From Streptomyces populi (GTDB lineage Bacteria; Actinomycetota; Actinomycetes; Streptomycetales; Streptomycetaceae): DNA of 64,000 nt. Numbering within the stretch: position 1 is the stretch's first letter; each line of letters starts with the position of its first letter. Position numbers and translations under genes: made by a program. The stretch is from positions 1 to 64,000 of the forward strand of contig NZ_KZ626858.1 in NCBI RefSeq assembly GCF_002911015.1. Reading direction: 5' to 3'. Under the pieces are notes generated by a model. The model saw nothing but the letters and a program-made list of their open reading frames with translations. It did not search any database and had not been told where the DNA came from. This document shows, piece by piece, positions 42,400-51,500 of the stretch.

Positions 42400-43218
42400 T
42401 CACGCCCCGCCGGTGTACCGGGCCAGTTCCCAGGGGTCGTGGGCGCTGAAGACGTCGACCTCGCCGCCGTGCAGGCGGACCAGTTCCCGCAGCCGCGCGT
42501 GGTTGGCGAGCCGCAGGGGCCGGTCCACCTCGGCGATCTGCTGGAGGAGGTCCAGGCCCGGGTGGCCCGCGGGACGGTCGGGGTCGACCTCGCGGTGGAA
42601 GTAGTACGCGTCGCCGCAGTGCAGGAGCCATCGGCCGGAGTCCTCGACGGCGATCGCGCTGTGGCCCCGGGTGTGCCCGCCGAGCGGGACGAGCAGGATC
42701 TCCGCCTCCAGGCCCTCCAGCGGCCGGACCGCGTCGAAGCCGAACCAGGGGTCCCCCGAGGGCTGCGCGTACGTGACCCAGTGCGGTCGGTGCGCCCACT
42801 GGGACGGCCGGTAGCGGACGCGGTCCTCGGGATGGGTGCCCGGTGCCGCCATGGCCGCGCGGTGCTCGGCCTCGCCCAGATGGATCTTGGCCCAGGGGAA
42901 GTCGGGGAGGCCGCCGGCGTGGTCCACGTCGAGGTGGCTGAGCACGACGTGCCGTACGTCCTCGGGCCGGAAGCCGAGGGCGCGGACCTGGTGCAGCGCG
43001 GTCTCGGCGAGGTCCAGGGCGGGCTGGGCGCGGCCGAGGAAGTCCGCGCCGAGGCTCTCCTCGGGCCGGGCCACGTCCGCGGTGCCGATGCCGCTGTCGA
43101 CGAGGACGAGACCGTCGCGGTCGGTCTCGACGAGGAGGCAGTGGCACACGGCGGGCAGACCCCCCTCGTCGGTGTCGATCGTCCGCAGGGAACCGCAGTT
43201 CAGGTGGTGGATCTTCAC
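42400..43218 (-). CDS. MBL-fold metallo-hydrolase
   Basis: 272 aa. Metal-binding motif SHLDVDHAGGLPDF (HxxxDH form), second ligand region GGHTRGHSAIAV, an Asp in HCGDAYYF and a C-terminal His in SAHDPWELARY. The layout recalls lactonase and quinolone-hydrolase relatives; the substrate is unknown. Start GTG 43218 has AGGGACT upstream. Divergent from a TetR regulator, with two operator palindromes between them, so it is probably the regulated gene. Confidence 0.88.
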   Translation of the reverse strand: MKIHHLNCGSLRTIDTDEGGLPAVCHCLLVETDRDGLVLVDSGIGTADVARPEESLGADFLGRAQPALDLAETALHQVRALGFRPEDVRHVVLSHLDVDHAGGLPDFPWAKIHLGEAEHRAAMAAPGTHPEDRVRYRPSQWAHRPHWVTYAQPSGDPWFGFDAVRPLEGLEAEILLVPLGGHTRGHSAIAVEDSGRWLLHCGDAYYFHREVDPDRPAGHPGLDLLQQIAEVDRPLRLANHARLRELVRLHGGEVDVFSAHDPWELARYTGGA

Positions 43219-43273
43219 GATGAGTCCCTCTCAGGCGCATACGGGGGTCCACAGGTGGCGCCACCATTAGATA

Positions 43274-43306
43274 ACGAACGTTCGTAAGCTAATAGCGAAC
43301 GGTCGT
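43274..43306. promoter_or_regulatory. double TetR-type operator
   Basis: Perfect palindrome ACGAACGTTCGT (43274-43285) and an imperfect copy GCGAACGGTCGT (43295-43306), centres 21 bp apart, between the MBL-fold gene and tetR. Confidence 0.8.
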
Positions 43307-43323
43307 CAGGTTAAAGTGGGCGC

Positions 43324-43926
43324 ATGAGCCCGCGCAAGTCCGTCGCCGAAACCGCCGCCACCCGCGACCGGATCATCGGGAGCGCCCTGGCACTGGCCTC
43401 CGCCGAGGGCCTCGAAGGGCTCACCATCGGGCGGCTCGCCGCCGATCTGGCCATGAGCAAGGCCGGCGTGATCGGCCACTTCGGCAGCAAGGAGGCGCTC
43501 CAGCTCGCTGTGCTGGACGCGGCCGTCGAGCGGTTCACCCTGCGGGTCCCGGCACGGGCGGTCGGAGCGCGGCCCGGCACGGAGCGACTGGCCCGCACCT
43601 ACGACGAGTGGATCGCCTACATGGCCGAGGACGAGGGCCACGGCGGCTGCTTCCTCACCTCGGTGGCCACCGAGTTCGACGGCCGCCCCGGCCCGGTCCG
43701 CGACGCGGTCCTGGCCGCTCTGGGCACGTGGACGGCGTACGTCAAGGCGGAGATCGACACGGGCATCGGGGCCTGCGAGCTCCCCGAGGACACGGACGTG
43801 GACCAGCTCGCCTTCGAGCTGGGCGGAGTGGTCCTCGCGGCCGGCCAGTCCATCAAGCTGCACCGCGACCCGCAGGCACCGGACCGGGCGCGCCGCGCCG
43901 TCGCCCGGCTGCTCGGCGCGCCCTGA
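43324..43926 (+). CDS. TetR-family transcriptional regulator
   Basis: 200 aa. N-terminal HTH: RDRIIGSALALASAEGLEGL, LAADLAMSKAGVIGHFGSKE; C-terminal ligand domain with GGCFLTSVATEFDGRPGPV. The lack of a ribosome site, with TAAAGT exactly 6 nt before the ATG, suggests a leaderless transcript whose promoter is covered by the second operator, giving autorepression. Likely controls the divergent MBL-fold hydrolase. Confidence 0.9.
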   Translation: MSPRKSVAETAATRDRIIGSALALASAEGLEGLTIGRLAADLAMSKAGVIGHFGSKEALQLAVLDAAVERFTLRVPARAVGARPGTERLARTYDEWIAYMAEDEGHGGCFLTSVATEFDGRPGPVRDAVLAALGTWTAYVKAEIDTGIGACELPEDTDVDQLAFELGGVVLAAGQSIKLHRDPQAPDRARRAVARLLGAP

Positions 43927-43951
43927 GGATTCACCTCCAAGAAGCCCGGGG

Positions 43952-43969
43952 CCGGGCGAAGCCGCCCGG
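43952..43969. terminator. bidirectional hairpin between convergent genes
   Basis: CCGGGC-GAAGCC-GCCCGG, 6-bp stem with a 6-nt loop, with a partial outer stem (CTGAGG...CCTCC / GGAGGCTCAG). Confidence 0.5.
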
Positions 43970-43977
43970 GGGGAGGC

Positions 43978-45513
43978 TCAGTTGACGTCCCGGTCGTGCC
44001 CTTCCCAGTACGGCCGGCGCAGCTTGTACTTCTGGAGCTTGCCGGTGGCCGTCCGGGCCAGCTCGCCCCGGAACTCGACCGAGGTCGGCGCCTTGTACCC
44101 GGCGAGACGCTCCTTGCAGTACCCGATCAGCTCGCTCTCCGTCGCCTCCGTGTCCGGGGCGAGGACCACCAGGGCCTTGACCGTCTCGCCCCACTTCTCG
44201 TGCGGCACGCCGATGACCGCGACCTCGGCGACCGCGGGATGGCTGAAGAGCGTGTCCTCCACCTCGATCGAGGACACGTTCTCCCCGCCCGTGATGATCA
44301 CGTCCTTCTTGCGGTCACTGATCGTCAGATAGCCGTCCTCGCCGATGGATCCGCCGTCCCCGGTGTGGAACCAGCCGTCGGCCAGCGCCCGTCCGGTCTC
44401 CTCGGGCTGCTCCCAGTACCCCTCCAGGACGACGTTGGAGCGCGCGAGGATCTCCCCGTCGGGCGCGGTGCGCAGGCTCACGCCGAGCGCGGGGGCACCG
44501 GCGCGCACCAGCTTCTCGGCCCGCGCCTGCGGGTCGAGGCCGTCCCATTCGGAGCGGGTGCGGTTGACGGTGAGCAGGGGCGAGGTCTCGGTGAGGCCGT
44601 AGATCTGGATGAACTCCCAGCCCAGCAGGGACTCGACCCGTGCGACGGTCCTCGTGGGCGGCGGCGCCCCGGCGACGATGATGCGGACCCGGTCGCGGCC
44701 GGGGATCTCGCCCTCCCAGGACTCGGCGGCGGCCAGCACGGCGTTGACGACGGCCGGGGCCGCGCACATCACCGTCACCCCGTGCTCGGCGACCCGGCGC
44801 AGGATCTCCGCCCCGTCGACCTTGCGCAGCGCGATCTGCCGGACGCCGAGGCCCGCCATCGCGAAGGGCATCCCCCAGCCGTTCGCGTGGAACATGGGCA
44901 GGGTGTGCAGATAGACGTCGCGATCGGTGACACCGGCGTGCAAGGCGAAGGTCGTGGCGTTGACCCAGATGTTGCGGTGCGTGATCTGGACGCCCTTGGG
45001 CCGGGCCGTCGTACCGCTGGTGTAGTTGATGGTGGCGGTCGCGTTCTCGTCCGGCTCCCAGGGGCGGGGGTCGGTGCCGAAGCGGTACAGCTCGGCGTCC
45101 GCGACGGCTCCGAGGGTGAAGCGGTGCTTGCAGGCGACCCCGGCGAGTCGGTCGGCCAGTTCGGGGTCGACGAGCAGGACGCTCGCGCCCGAGTGCTCGA
45201 CGATGTAACCCACCTCCTCGGCCGTCAGCCGGAAGTTGACCGGTACGAGGACCCGGCCGTGACCGCTGACGCCGAAGAACGAGGTGAGGAGCCTGGCACT
45301 GTTGGGCGAGACGACGGCCACGCGCGCGCCGTGCGGGACGTCCAGCGCGTCGAGCCCGGCGGCCTGGGCTCTGGCCAGTTCGCCGACGCGCCGATAGGTC
45401 AGCCCCTCCCAGGGCTCGGCCGGCTGGTCGGGTTCGTCGACGACACCGAGGCGGTCGCCGTACACGGTGACGGCGCGGTCCAGGAAATCAAGGGCTCCGA
45501 AGGGGACGAGCAT
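43978..45513 (-). CDS. AMP-dependent acyl-CoA synthetase/ligase
   Basis: 511 aa. Core motifs: ATP loop INYTSGTTARPKG, the A5 region IYGLTETSPLLTV, DGWFHTGDGGSIGEDGYL, the hinge ISDRKKDVIITGGENVS and the catalytic lysine in RTATGKLQKYKLR. It activates a carboxylic acid, probably a medium- or long-chain fatty acid, as an acyl-AMP and then acyl-CoA. ATG 45513 (GGGAGG upstream) is preferred over the preceding GTG. No clear pathway partners adjoin it. Confidence 0.92.
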   Translation of the reverse strand: MLVPFGALDFLDRAVTVYGDRLGVVDEPDQPAEPWEGLTYRRVGELARAQAAGLDALDVPHGARVAVVSPNSARLLTSFFGVSGHGRVLVPVNFRLTAEEVGYIVEHSGASVLLVDPELADRLAGVACKHRFTLGAVADAELYRFGTDPRPWEPDENATATINYTSGTTARPKGVQITHRNIWVNATTFALHAGVTDRDVYLHTLPMFHANGWGMPFAMAGLGVRQIALRKVDGAEILRRVAEHGVTVMCAAPAVVNAVLAAAESWEGEIPGRDRVRIIVAGAPPPTRTVARVESLLGWEFIQIYGLTETSPLLTVNRTRSEWDGLDPQARAEKLVRAGAPALGVSLRTAPDGEILARSNVVLEGYWEQPEETGRALADGWFHTGDGGSIGEDGYLTISDRKKDVIITGGENVSSIEVEDTLFSHPAVAEVAVIGVPHEKWGETVKALVVLAPDTEATESELIGYCKERLAGYKAPTSVEFRGELARTATGKLQKYKLRRPYWEGHDRDVN

Positions 45514-45635
45514 CACGGCCTCCCGACGATCGGACGATGTCCCCTTTCTATCGTGACCCGGCCCCCGCGCATCCGGACGGCACCCGATCGGTCACCGGCC
45601 GCGGTGTCCGGATCCTTGTGCGTGTCCTCGCCTCC

Positions 45636-45665
45636 TTGGTCTTCGCCCGCCCGGCACGTCACGAT
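45636..45665 (+). promoter_or_regulatory. predicted leaderless promoter of the GNAT gene
   Basis: -35 TTGGTC (45636-45641), 18-nt spacer, -10 CACGAT (45660-45665), then 6 nt to the ATG. Same geometry as the sulfur leader-peptide promoter. Confidence 0.5.
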
Positions 45666-45671
45666 CGTCCG

Positions 45672-46244
45672 ATGGACAGCCGACCGACGTTCGACTTCCC
45701 CCGGCCCCTGCGCATCGGCGGGCTGGGGCTGCACCTGCGCGAGTGGTCCGACGACGACGTCGAGGACCTCGTCGCGCTCTACGACGATCCCGAGATCGAC
45801 CGGTGGACGCCGGTCGTCTCGCCCTTCGACACCGAGGCGGCGCTCGCCTATCTCGCGGCGGCCCAGCAGAAGAACGCCGAGGGACGGGGCGCGCAGCTGG
45901 CCATCACCACGGACGGCGCGCGGCCCCGGGGCGAGATCCTGCTGTTCCCCGGCACGGCCGACGACCGTGACGTCGAGCTGGCCTACGGCGTGGGGGCCGC
46001 CCACCGGGGCCTGGGACTCGCGACCCGCGCGGTCCGGCTCGTCGTCGACTTCGCCCACCGCCGCGTCGGCGGCCGGCGTGTCGTGCTGTGCATCGAGGAC
46101 GGGAACACCGCGAGCGAGGCGGTCGCCCGGGCGACGGGCTTCGCCCGCACCGACGACGATCCCGTCATCCGTACGGCGAAGGGCCGGGACGTCGTCCTGC
46201 GGACCTGGAGCCATCTCGGGGACGACGGGCCGCACCTCGGGTGA
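45672..46244 (+). CDS. GNAT-family N-acetyltransferase (RimJ/RimL-like)
   Basis: 190 aa. GNAT core with an acetyl-CoA loop region AYGVGAAHRGLGLATRAVRL and C-terminal IEDGNTASEAVARATGF, typical of the ribosomal-protein-acetyltransferase-like group. The target is unknown. No Shine-Dalgarno is seen before ATG 45672, in line with a leaderless transcript. Divergent from the acyl-CoA synthetase. Confidence 0.85.
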   Translation: MDSRPTFDFPRPLRIGGLGLHLREWSDDDVEDLVALYDDPEIDRWTPVVSPFDTEAALAYLAAAQQKNAEGRGAQLAITTDGARPRGEILLFPGTADDRDVELAYGVGAAHRGLGLATRAVRLVVDFAHRRVGGRRVVLCIEDGNTASEAVARATGFARTDDDPVIRTAKGRDVVLRTWSHLGDDGPHLG

Positions 46245-46247
46245 GGG

Positions 46248-46262
46248 GCCCTCCGGGAGGGC
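46248..46262. terminator. small hairpin after the GNAT gene
   Basis: GCCCTC-CGG-GAGGGC right after the GNAT stop, in the gap toward the convergent permease. Short, so only weakly supported. Confidence 0.3.
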
Positions 46263-46390
46263 GACCGCCTCGGGAGCGCGGACGGCCCCCGTGGAACGGA
46301 GGAACGGACAGGGCAGGGCTCCGGCGGTGGCGGGCGCTCCGGCGTCACACGTCCGGGACGCCCTGTGCCGTCGTACCGTACGGCCGTCCG

Positions 46391-47845
46391 TCACGCCTCC
46401 GCGGGCTCCGCCTCCGGGGGCGGCGCCGCCAGGTACTCCTCGCTGACCTCCTTCGGACCGAAGGGCCACACCTTCTCCAGCCGGGCCCAGACGGCGAAGG
46501 CGACCAGGCCGAGGGCGAGCCAGGCCAGCGACCACTCGATGGGGTGGCGGCCCGGGGAGTTCTTGTCCGCGTACCCGTAGATGGTGAGCCAGCCGGCGAG
46601 GGCGAGGAGGCTCGGCAGGGGGTAGAGCCACATCCGGTACGGACGGCGCAGTCCCGGCTGCCGTCGGCGCAGCACCGACAGGGCGACGACCTGGGCCAGC
46701 GCCTGGACGATCACCATGACGGTGGTCAGCAGCTGGATGAGGGTGGCGAGGTCGGTGTGGCGGCCGATCAGGAACCCGACCGCCGTGATGACGCCCATGG
46801 TGGCCAGACCCAGCGTCGGGAAGCGGTGCCTGGGGTGCAGTCTGGCGTAGGGGCGGAAGAACACGCCCTCGCGGGCGGCGTCGTAGGGCACTCTCGAACC
46901 GCCCAGCAGCCCGGTGAAGACCGAGGCGAGCGCGGTGATCAGGATGAGGACGGTGACCGTGTCGGCGGCCCCCTTGCCCCAGGTCTCCTCCATGACCGCC
47001 GAGGCCACCGAGGTGGAGGCGACGTCGCCCGGGTCGGTCATCCGCTCCCAGTCGATGACGCCGAGCGTGCCGATCTGGAGCAGCAGGTAGATCGCCATGA
47101 TGCCGAGGATGGAGCAGACGATGGAACGGGGCAGGGTGCGGCCCGGGTCCTTGATCTCGGCGCCCATGTACGCGGTGGTGTTGTAGCCGAGGTAGTCGTA
47201 GATGCCGATGGTCAGGCCCGCGGCGAAGCCGACCCAGAAGTGGCCGGTGGACAGCGCGAACGCGTGCGCCGGGTAGGTGAAGGCGCGGGCGGCGCTGAAG
47301 TCGGTGGCGGCGGCGACGATCACGAGGAGGACCGAGGTGATCATCACGGCCCACATGACGGCGGTGATCCGCGCGATGTGCTCGATCCCCCGCCACAGCA
47401 GGAGGACCACGAGGGCGACCATGCCGAGTCCGACGAGATCGCCGGTGGTCCTGCTCATGTCGGGGACCAGATAGCCGAGGTACTGGACGAAGCCGACCAC
47501 GCCCGTGGACATGATCAGCGGGATGAAGAGCATCGCCGTCCAGACGAACAGGAAGGGCATCAGGCGTCCGGTGCGGTACTGGAAAGCCTGGCGCAGATAG
47601 ACGTAACTGCCGCCGGAACCGGGCATCGCGGCGCCGAGTTCGGCCCAGACGAGTCCGTCGGCGAGCGCCAGCAGCGCGCCCGCGACGAATCCGATGACGG
47701 CCTGCGGTCCACCGAACGCGGCGACCATGAGCGGGATCGTCACGAACGGCCCGATGCCGCACATCTGGCTCATGTTGATGGCGATGGCCTGGAACAGGCC
47801 GACGCGGCGGACGAAGCCGCCGGCGGCCGACGGGGTACCGGACAC
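46391..47845 (-). CDS. APC-superfamily amino acid permease
   Basis: 484 aa with about 12 membrane helices. TM1 unwound-helix motif INMSQMCGIGPFVTIPLM, then AELGAAMPGSGGSYVYLR and GYNTTAYMGAEIKDPGRTLP, typical of the amino acid-polyamine-organocation family. The substrate is unknown. Start GTG 47845 with GAGGAGG upstream. Divergent from a ROK regulator that may control it. Confidence 0.9.
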   Translation of the reverse strand: MSGTPSAAGGFVRRVGLFQAIAINMSQMCGIGPFVTIPLMVAAFGGPQAVIGFVAGALLALADGLVWAELGAAMPGSGGSYVYLRQAFQYRTGRLMPFLFVWTAMLFIPLIMSTGVVGFVQYLGYLVPDMSRTTGDLVGLGMVALVVLLLWRGIEHIARITAVMWAVMITSVLLVIVAAATDFSAARAFTYPAHAFALSTGHFWVGFAAGLTIGIYDYLGYNTTAYMGAEIKDPGRTLPRSIVCSILGIMAIYLLLQIGTLGVIDWERMTDPGDVASTSVASAVMEETWGKGAADTVTVLILITALASVFTGLLGGSRVPYDAAREGVFFRPYARLHPRHRFPTLGLATMGVITAVGFLIGRHTDLATLIQLLTTVMVIVQALAQVVALSVLRRRQPGLRRPYRMWLYPLPSLLALAGWLTIYGYADKNSPGRHPIEWSLAWLALGLVAFAVWARLEKVWPFGPKEVSEEYLAAPPPEAEPAEA

Positions 47846-47980
47846 GGATCCTCCTCAGGACGAAACGTGCGCAGAAGTACGAGGCGGCGGCCGCCCCGGG
47901 GACGGCCGAGGGATCGAGGGCTGCGGGCGCCCGCCCCGTGCCGGACTCCCCTCGGCCCGTCGGAGAGGCCGACCGGGCGA

Positions 47981-48003
47981 TAAAGTTAAGGAGACTTACT
48001 AAG
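47981..48003. promoter_or_regulatory. possible ROK operator
   Basis: AT-rich imperfect inverted repeat AAAGTTAAG-GAGA-CTTACTAAG, just before the ROK gene in the divergent promoter region. It stands out from its GC-rich surroundings. Confidence 0.55.
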
Positions 48004-48024
48004 CGCGTCAAGGGGGCGTGACGC

Positions 48025-49224
48025 ATGAGCGAGAATGACGCGATGCCCGCCACCGACGCCGCAGAGCAGCCCGGACAGCCCTGGAACCGCCGTCGGCTGC
48101 GCAGCACCAACGAGCGGCTGCTCCTCGACCGGCTGCGCGCCCGGGGCCCCGCCTCGCGCGCCCAGCTCGCCCGCGAGACGGGGCTGTCCAAGCCGACCGT
48201 CTCCAGCGCGCTCGCCGCGCTGGAGGAGGCGGGACTCGTCCACGAGGTCGGCACGCGGGCGCCCGAGCGCGGCCGGGTCGCCGTCCTGTACGCCCCCGAC
48301 CCCGCCGCCGGGTACGCGCTCGGCATCGACATAGGCCGAGGCTGGCTGCGCGTGGCGGTAGCCGATCTCGACGGCTCGGTGGTCGCGCGCGCCGACGTGC
48401 GCAACCGCGCCCGCACCTCCGGGACCATGGCCGACCTCGTGGTGTCCACCGCCCGTCAGGTCGTCGCCGACTCCGGTGCCGGGGCGCACGAGGTGGCGCA
48501 CGCGGTGGTGGGCACACCGGGCGTGTACGACGAGAAGCAGCGCCGGGTCCGGTACGCGATGCATCTGCCCGGATGGGGCCGGGCGGGTCTGTTCGACCGG
48601 ATGCGCGAGGAACTGGGCGTCCCGCTGGAGGTGCACAACGACGCCAACCTCGCGGCCCTCGGCGAGTACACGTACGGGGTCGGCGCGGGCAGCAGGCTGT
48701 TCGCGTACATCATGATCGGCACCGGTCTCGGCATGGGCGTCGTCAGCGAGGGACGGCTGTTCACGGGGGCGCACGGCGGGGCCGGCGAGATCGGCTTCCT
48801 CCCCTGGCCGGGACGGCGGGGGCCCGGGACCCTGGAGGAGGCGGTGTCCGGCGAGGCCGTCGTCGAGGCCGCCCGGCACTTCGGCATGACCGGGCAGCTG
48901 ACCGCGAAGGCCGTCTTCGACGCGGCACGGGAGGGGCAGGGCCCGGCGGTCGAGGCGGTCCGGCTGGAGGGAGAGCGGATCGCGCACACGGTGGCGGCCG
49001 CGACGGCGGTGCTCGACCCGGATCTGGTCGTTCTGGGCGGCGGGGTCGGGCACAGCGTCGACCTGCTGCTGCGGCCCGTGCGCGAGAGCCTGCGCACCCT
49101 CACACCCCTGCGCCCGAAGATCGTGCCCGGCCGTCTGGGGGAGGACGCGGTCCTGCTCGGCGCGGTGGCCACGGCTCTGGGGACGGCACGCGACGTGGTG
49201 TTCGAGCGCAGATCGGGTTCCTGA
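48025..49224 (+). CDS. ROK-family transcriptional regulator/sugar kinase-like protein
   Basis: 399 aa. N-terminal winged HTH (RAQLARETGLSKPTVSSALA), then an ASKHA-fold ROK domain with LGIDIGRGWLRVAVADLDG, VGTPGVYDEKQRR, VHNDANLAALGEYTYG and IGTGLGMGVV. The cysteine cluster that many ROK proteins use for zinc is absent around FTGAHGGAGEIGFLPWPG. It probably senses a sugar or sugar phosphate. AAGGGGG lies 9 nt before the ATG. Confidence 0.88.
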   Translation: MSENDAMPATDAAEQPGQPWNRRRLRSTNERLLLDRLRARGPASRAQLARETGLSKPTVSSALAALEEAGLVHEVGTRAPERGRVAVLYAPDPAAGYALGIDIGRGWLRVAVADLDGSVVARADVRNRARTSGTMADLVVSTARQVVADSGAGAHEVAHAVVGTPGVYDEKQRRVRYAMHLPGWGRAGLFDRMREELGVPLEVHNDANLAALGEYTYGVGAGSRLFAYIMIGTGLGMGVVSEGRLFTGAHGGAGEIGFLPWPGRRGPGTLEEAVSGEAVVEAARHFGMTGQLTAKAVFDAAREGQGPAVEAVRLEGERIAHTVAAATAVLDPDLVVLGGGVGHSVDLLLRPVRESLRTLTPLRPKIVPGRLGEDAVLLGAVATALGTARDVVFERRSGS

Positions 49225-49237
49225 AGCCGAACGGCGT

Positions 49238-49269
49238 GAGGGGCGGGCCCGCCACCGGGCCCGCCCCTC
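49238..49269. terminator. strong bidirectional terminator
   Basis: Perfect 14-bp stem GAGGGGCGGGCCCG (49238-49251) / CGGGCCCGCCCCTC (49256-49269), loop CCAC, between convergent genes. Confidence 0.85.
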
Positions 49270-49281
49270 CCCCGGTCCGGC

Positions 49282-50718
49282 TCAGCTCACGTCGAGCGCG
49301 GTGTCGTCGAGGACGAACGACGTCTGGAGCGTGGAGCCCTCGACGCCGGTGAACTTGATCGTGACCGTCTGCCCGGCGTAGGTGGAGCCCAGGCTGAACG
49401 TGCGCCGCGTGTAACCGGACGCGGCGTTCAGGTTGGAGTACGTGGCCAGGGTCGACAGCACGGTGCCGCCGCTGTTGAGCACCTGGGCCTTGAGGGTGTC
49501 GTAGGCCGTGGTCGTGGTCGTCTCGGCCGTGTCCACGTGCAGGTAGAAGCTGAGGGTGGCCGAGCAGCCCGAGGGGATGGTCACGGCCTGGGAGAGCGTG
49601 TCGGTGTTGGCCGAGCCGTAGCCGTTGAGCCAGGCCTTGTACGAACCGGTGCGGGCCGCCTCGCTGGAGCTGTTGGTGATGACACCGCTGGTGGCGGTCC
49701 AGGACGTGGCGCCGGACTCGAAGCCCGGGTTGGCGAGGAGCTGCGCGGCCGTGCAGATGCCGCCGCCACCGCCACTGCTCGTGCCGGCCAGCCAGTCGGT
49801 GGCGTTGAGGGCGAGCGCGGCATTGGTGGCGCCGGTGTCGTTCCAGCCGTCGTAGAGCGTGTTGCCGGACTGGCCGGTGCCGTCGTCGATCGGTGAACTG
49901 TCGCCCCAGAAGGCGACCTTGCCGCTGCCGAAGGTGCTGGTCGCGAAGAAGGCGCCGGTGTTCCCGGAGTAACCGGTCCGGTAGACCAGGCCCTTGACGG
50001 CCGAGTTGTCGGCCGGCTTGAGCGTGGCCGTGGTCCCGTCGGCGATCAGGCTCTTGGTGACGGTGCCGAACGAGCCGTGCAGGACCGCGTTGCCGCTGTC
50101 GCTGATGGCGGTCGGGTAGTCGGAGCTCACGTCCAGCGTGTCGATGGAGAAGCCGAACGGGTCGGTGCTGTCGACGCTGTTGTTGCTCATCAGGTCGTTG
50201 AAGATCTCGACCGCGTCGTAGCCGTCGCTGTTGCGGTCGGCACCGGTGTGGTCGGAGATCATGAAGAGGCCGCCGCCGTTCTTGACGAACGTCATAATGG
50301 CGGTCTTCTCCGCCGTGCTGAAGAGCGTGTTGGGTTCGGGCAGCACCAGCTCGTCGAAGTTCGACAGATCGGTCGCGGCCGTGCCGCCGTAGGTGAGACT
50401 GGAGCCCGAGGGCAGCGTCTTCAGGCTGTAGTTGCCGGTCTTCTGGAGGGCCACGCCCCACGAGGACAGCGCGCCCGTCCAAGAGGTCTCCGAGGTCGGG
50501 CTGGAGTTCTGGCCAAGCGGGTCGGGCTGGCTGGTGGAGATGATCCAGTCCGCGTTGCCCGCGGTCTCGGCGTGGCCGTTGTCGAACAGCACGCGGTGGG
50601 CGGTGGCCGCGTGGGCCGGTGTGTCGGTGGTGATCTGAAGGGCCCCCGCCGTGACGAGCAGTCCCAGTCCGGCGAGACCGGTGGTGAGTCTCCGGCGGAA
50701 CCTTCTTGATCCGAGCAT
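49282..50718 (-). CDS. large secreted protein with amidotransferase-like and carbohydrate-binding-like domains
   Basis: 478 aa. Sec-type signal peptide ([20 protein letters not shown], cleavage likely after PAHAA). Residues about 40-315 look like a class-I amidotransferase/GldG-like fold ([40 protein letters not shown]); no clear catalytic Cys is visible, so it may bind rather than cleave. A SSGGGGG linker leads to a beta-sandwich with [14 protein letters not shown] and a C-terminal all-beta segment, typical of carbohydrate-binding modules. Ser/Thr/Asn-rich. Its exact function is unknown. Confidence 0.75.
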   Translation of the reverse strand: MLGSRRFRRRLTTGLAGLGLLVTAGALQITTDTPAHAATAHRVLFDNGHAETAGNADWIISTSQPDPLGQNSSPTSETSWTGALSSWGVALQKTGNYSLKTLPSGSSLTYGGTAATDLSNFDELVLPEPNTLFSTAEKTAIMTFVKNGGGLFMISDHTGADRNSDGYDAVEIFNDLMSNNSVDSTDPFGFSIDTLDVSSDYPTAISDSGNAVLHGSFGTVTKSLIADGTTATLKPADNSAVKGLVYRTGYSGNTGAFFATSTFGSGKVAFWGDSSPIDDGTGQSGNTLYDGWNDTGATNAALALNATDWLAGTSSGGGGGICTAAQLLANPGFESGATSWTATSGVITNSSSEAARTGSYKAWLNGYGSANTDTLSQAVTIPSGCSATLSFYLHVDTAETTTTTAYDTLKAQVLNSGGTVLSTLATYSNLNAASGYTRRTFSLGSTYAGQTVTIKFTGVEGSTLQTSFVLDDTALDVS

Positions 50719-50775
50719 CCGTCAAACCTCCGTACAGAGTGGGGAAACAGGGGTTCGAGCGCCAACTCTTCGCGC

Positions 50776-50800
50776 GTAGATCGAACGTGGGGGTATCTAC
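50776..50800. promoter_or_regulatory. inverted repeat upstream of the secreted-protein gene
   Basis: GTAGAT (50776-50781) / ATCTAC (50795-50800), about 60-80 nt before the ATG at 50718, in an AT-richer stretch. The rest of the 50.72-50.93 kb spacer shows TTCAAT- and TAGATA-like promoter fragments but no confident pair. Confidence 0.35.
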
Positions 50801-50933
50801 ACGCGTTGAACTATTGAAAGGTACATGGCATTCAGGCTGGGAACCATCAAGCGCGGGCAATAACCGGAAGGGACTGCACCAGGCTCCAGCGGGCAGATTC
50901 AGTGCACCGGGAGTCCGAGGACAAGGGGCGGAG

Positions 50934-51197
50934 ATGGAGATCTCGGGCGTCATCAGTGCCGTCGTCATCGGCATCGTCATCGGTGTGCTGGGCCGGCTCG
51001 CCGTGCCCGGGCGCCAGCGCATCGGCATCCTGTGGACGATCGTGGTCGGCGTCGTGGCCGCGTTCATCGGGTCGGGGATCGCCGCCGCGTTCGGCGTCGC
51101 CGACACCAAGGGCGTCGACTGGATCGAGTGGCTCATCCAGATAGGTCTCGCCGCGATCGGCGTCGCGGCGCTGGACCGGACGAGGGGGCGGCACTGA
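50934..51197 (+). CDS. GlsB/YeaQ/YmgE-family stress membrane protein
   Basis: 87 aa, almost wholly hydrophobic: ISAVVIGIVIGVLGRLAVPG, then GILWTIVVGVVAAFIGSGIA and a third helix LIQIGLAAIGVAALDR. The small integral membrane family is induced by stress in many bacteria, with no known enzymatic activity. ATG 50934 has AAGGGG and GGAG just upstream. Confidence 0.88.
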   Translation: MEISGVISAVVIGIVIGVLGRLAVPGRQRIGILWTIVVGVVAAFIGSGIAAAFGVADTKGVDWIEWLIQIGLAAIGVAALDRTRGRH

Positions 51198-51500
51198 ACG
51201 GCCGGCATCGGGCGGGACCCGGCTGACGGGATCCGCTCCTCGGCCGGGTGGTGCCCGGGCCGAGGGGGCGCGACCGGACCGGGACCCGTGGCGAGGACCA
51301 CCGGCCGGATGGCCGGGCGGCGTCACGGCCACAGGGCCGTGGCCCGCGCCCGGGACACCGGACGGGCCGCCGGAGTCCGGCGCGGTCCGCCGACGGCCGG
51401 TCCGCGGGGTGATACCCGCCGAATTGCGTTGCGGAGCAGGTGCGCGCGCGGCTACGGTCTGCGCGTTTCGCATGCCCGCACTCCACGTCACGGAGACATC

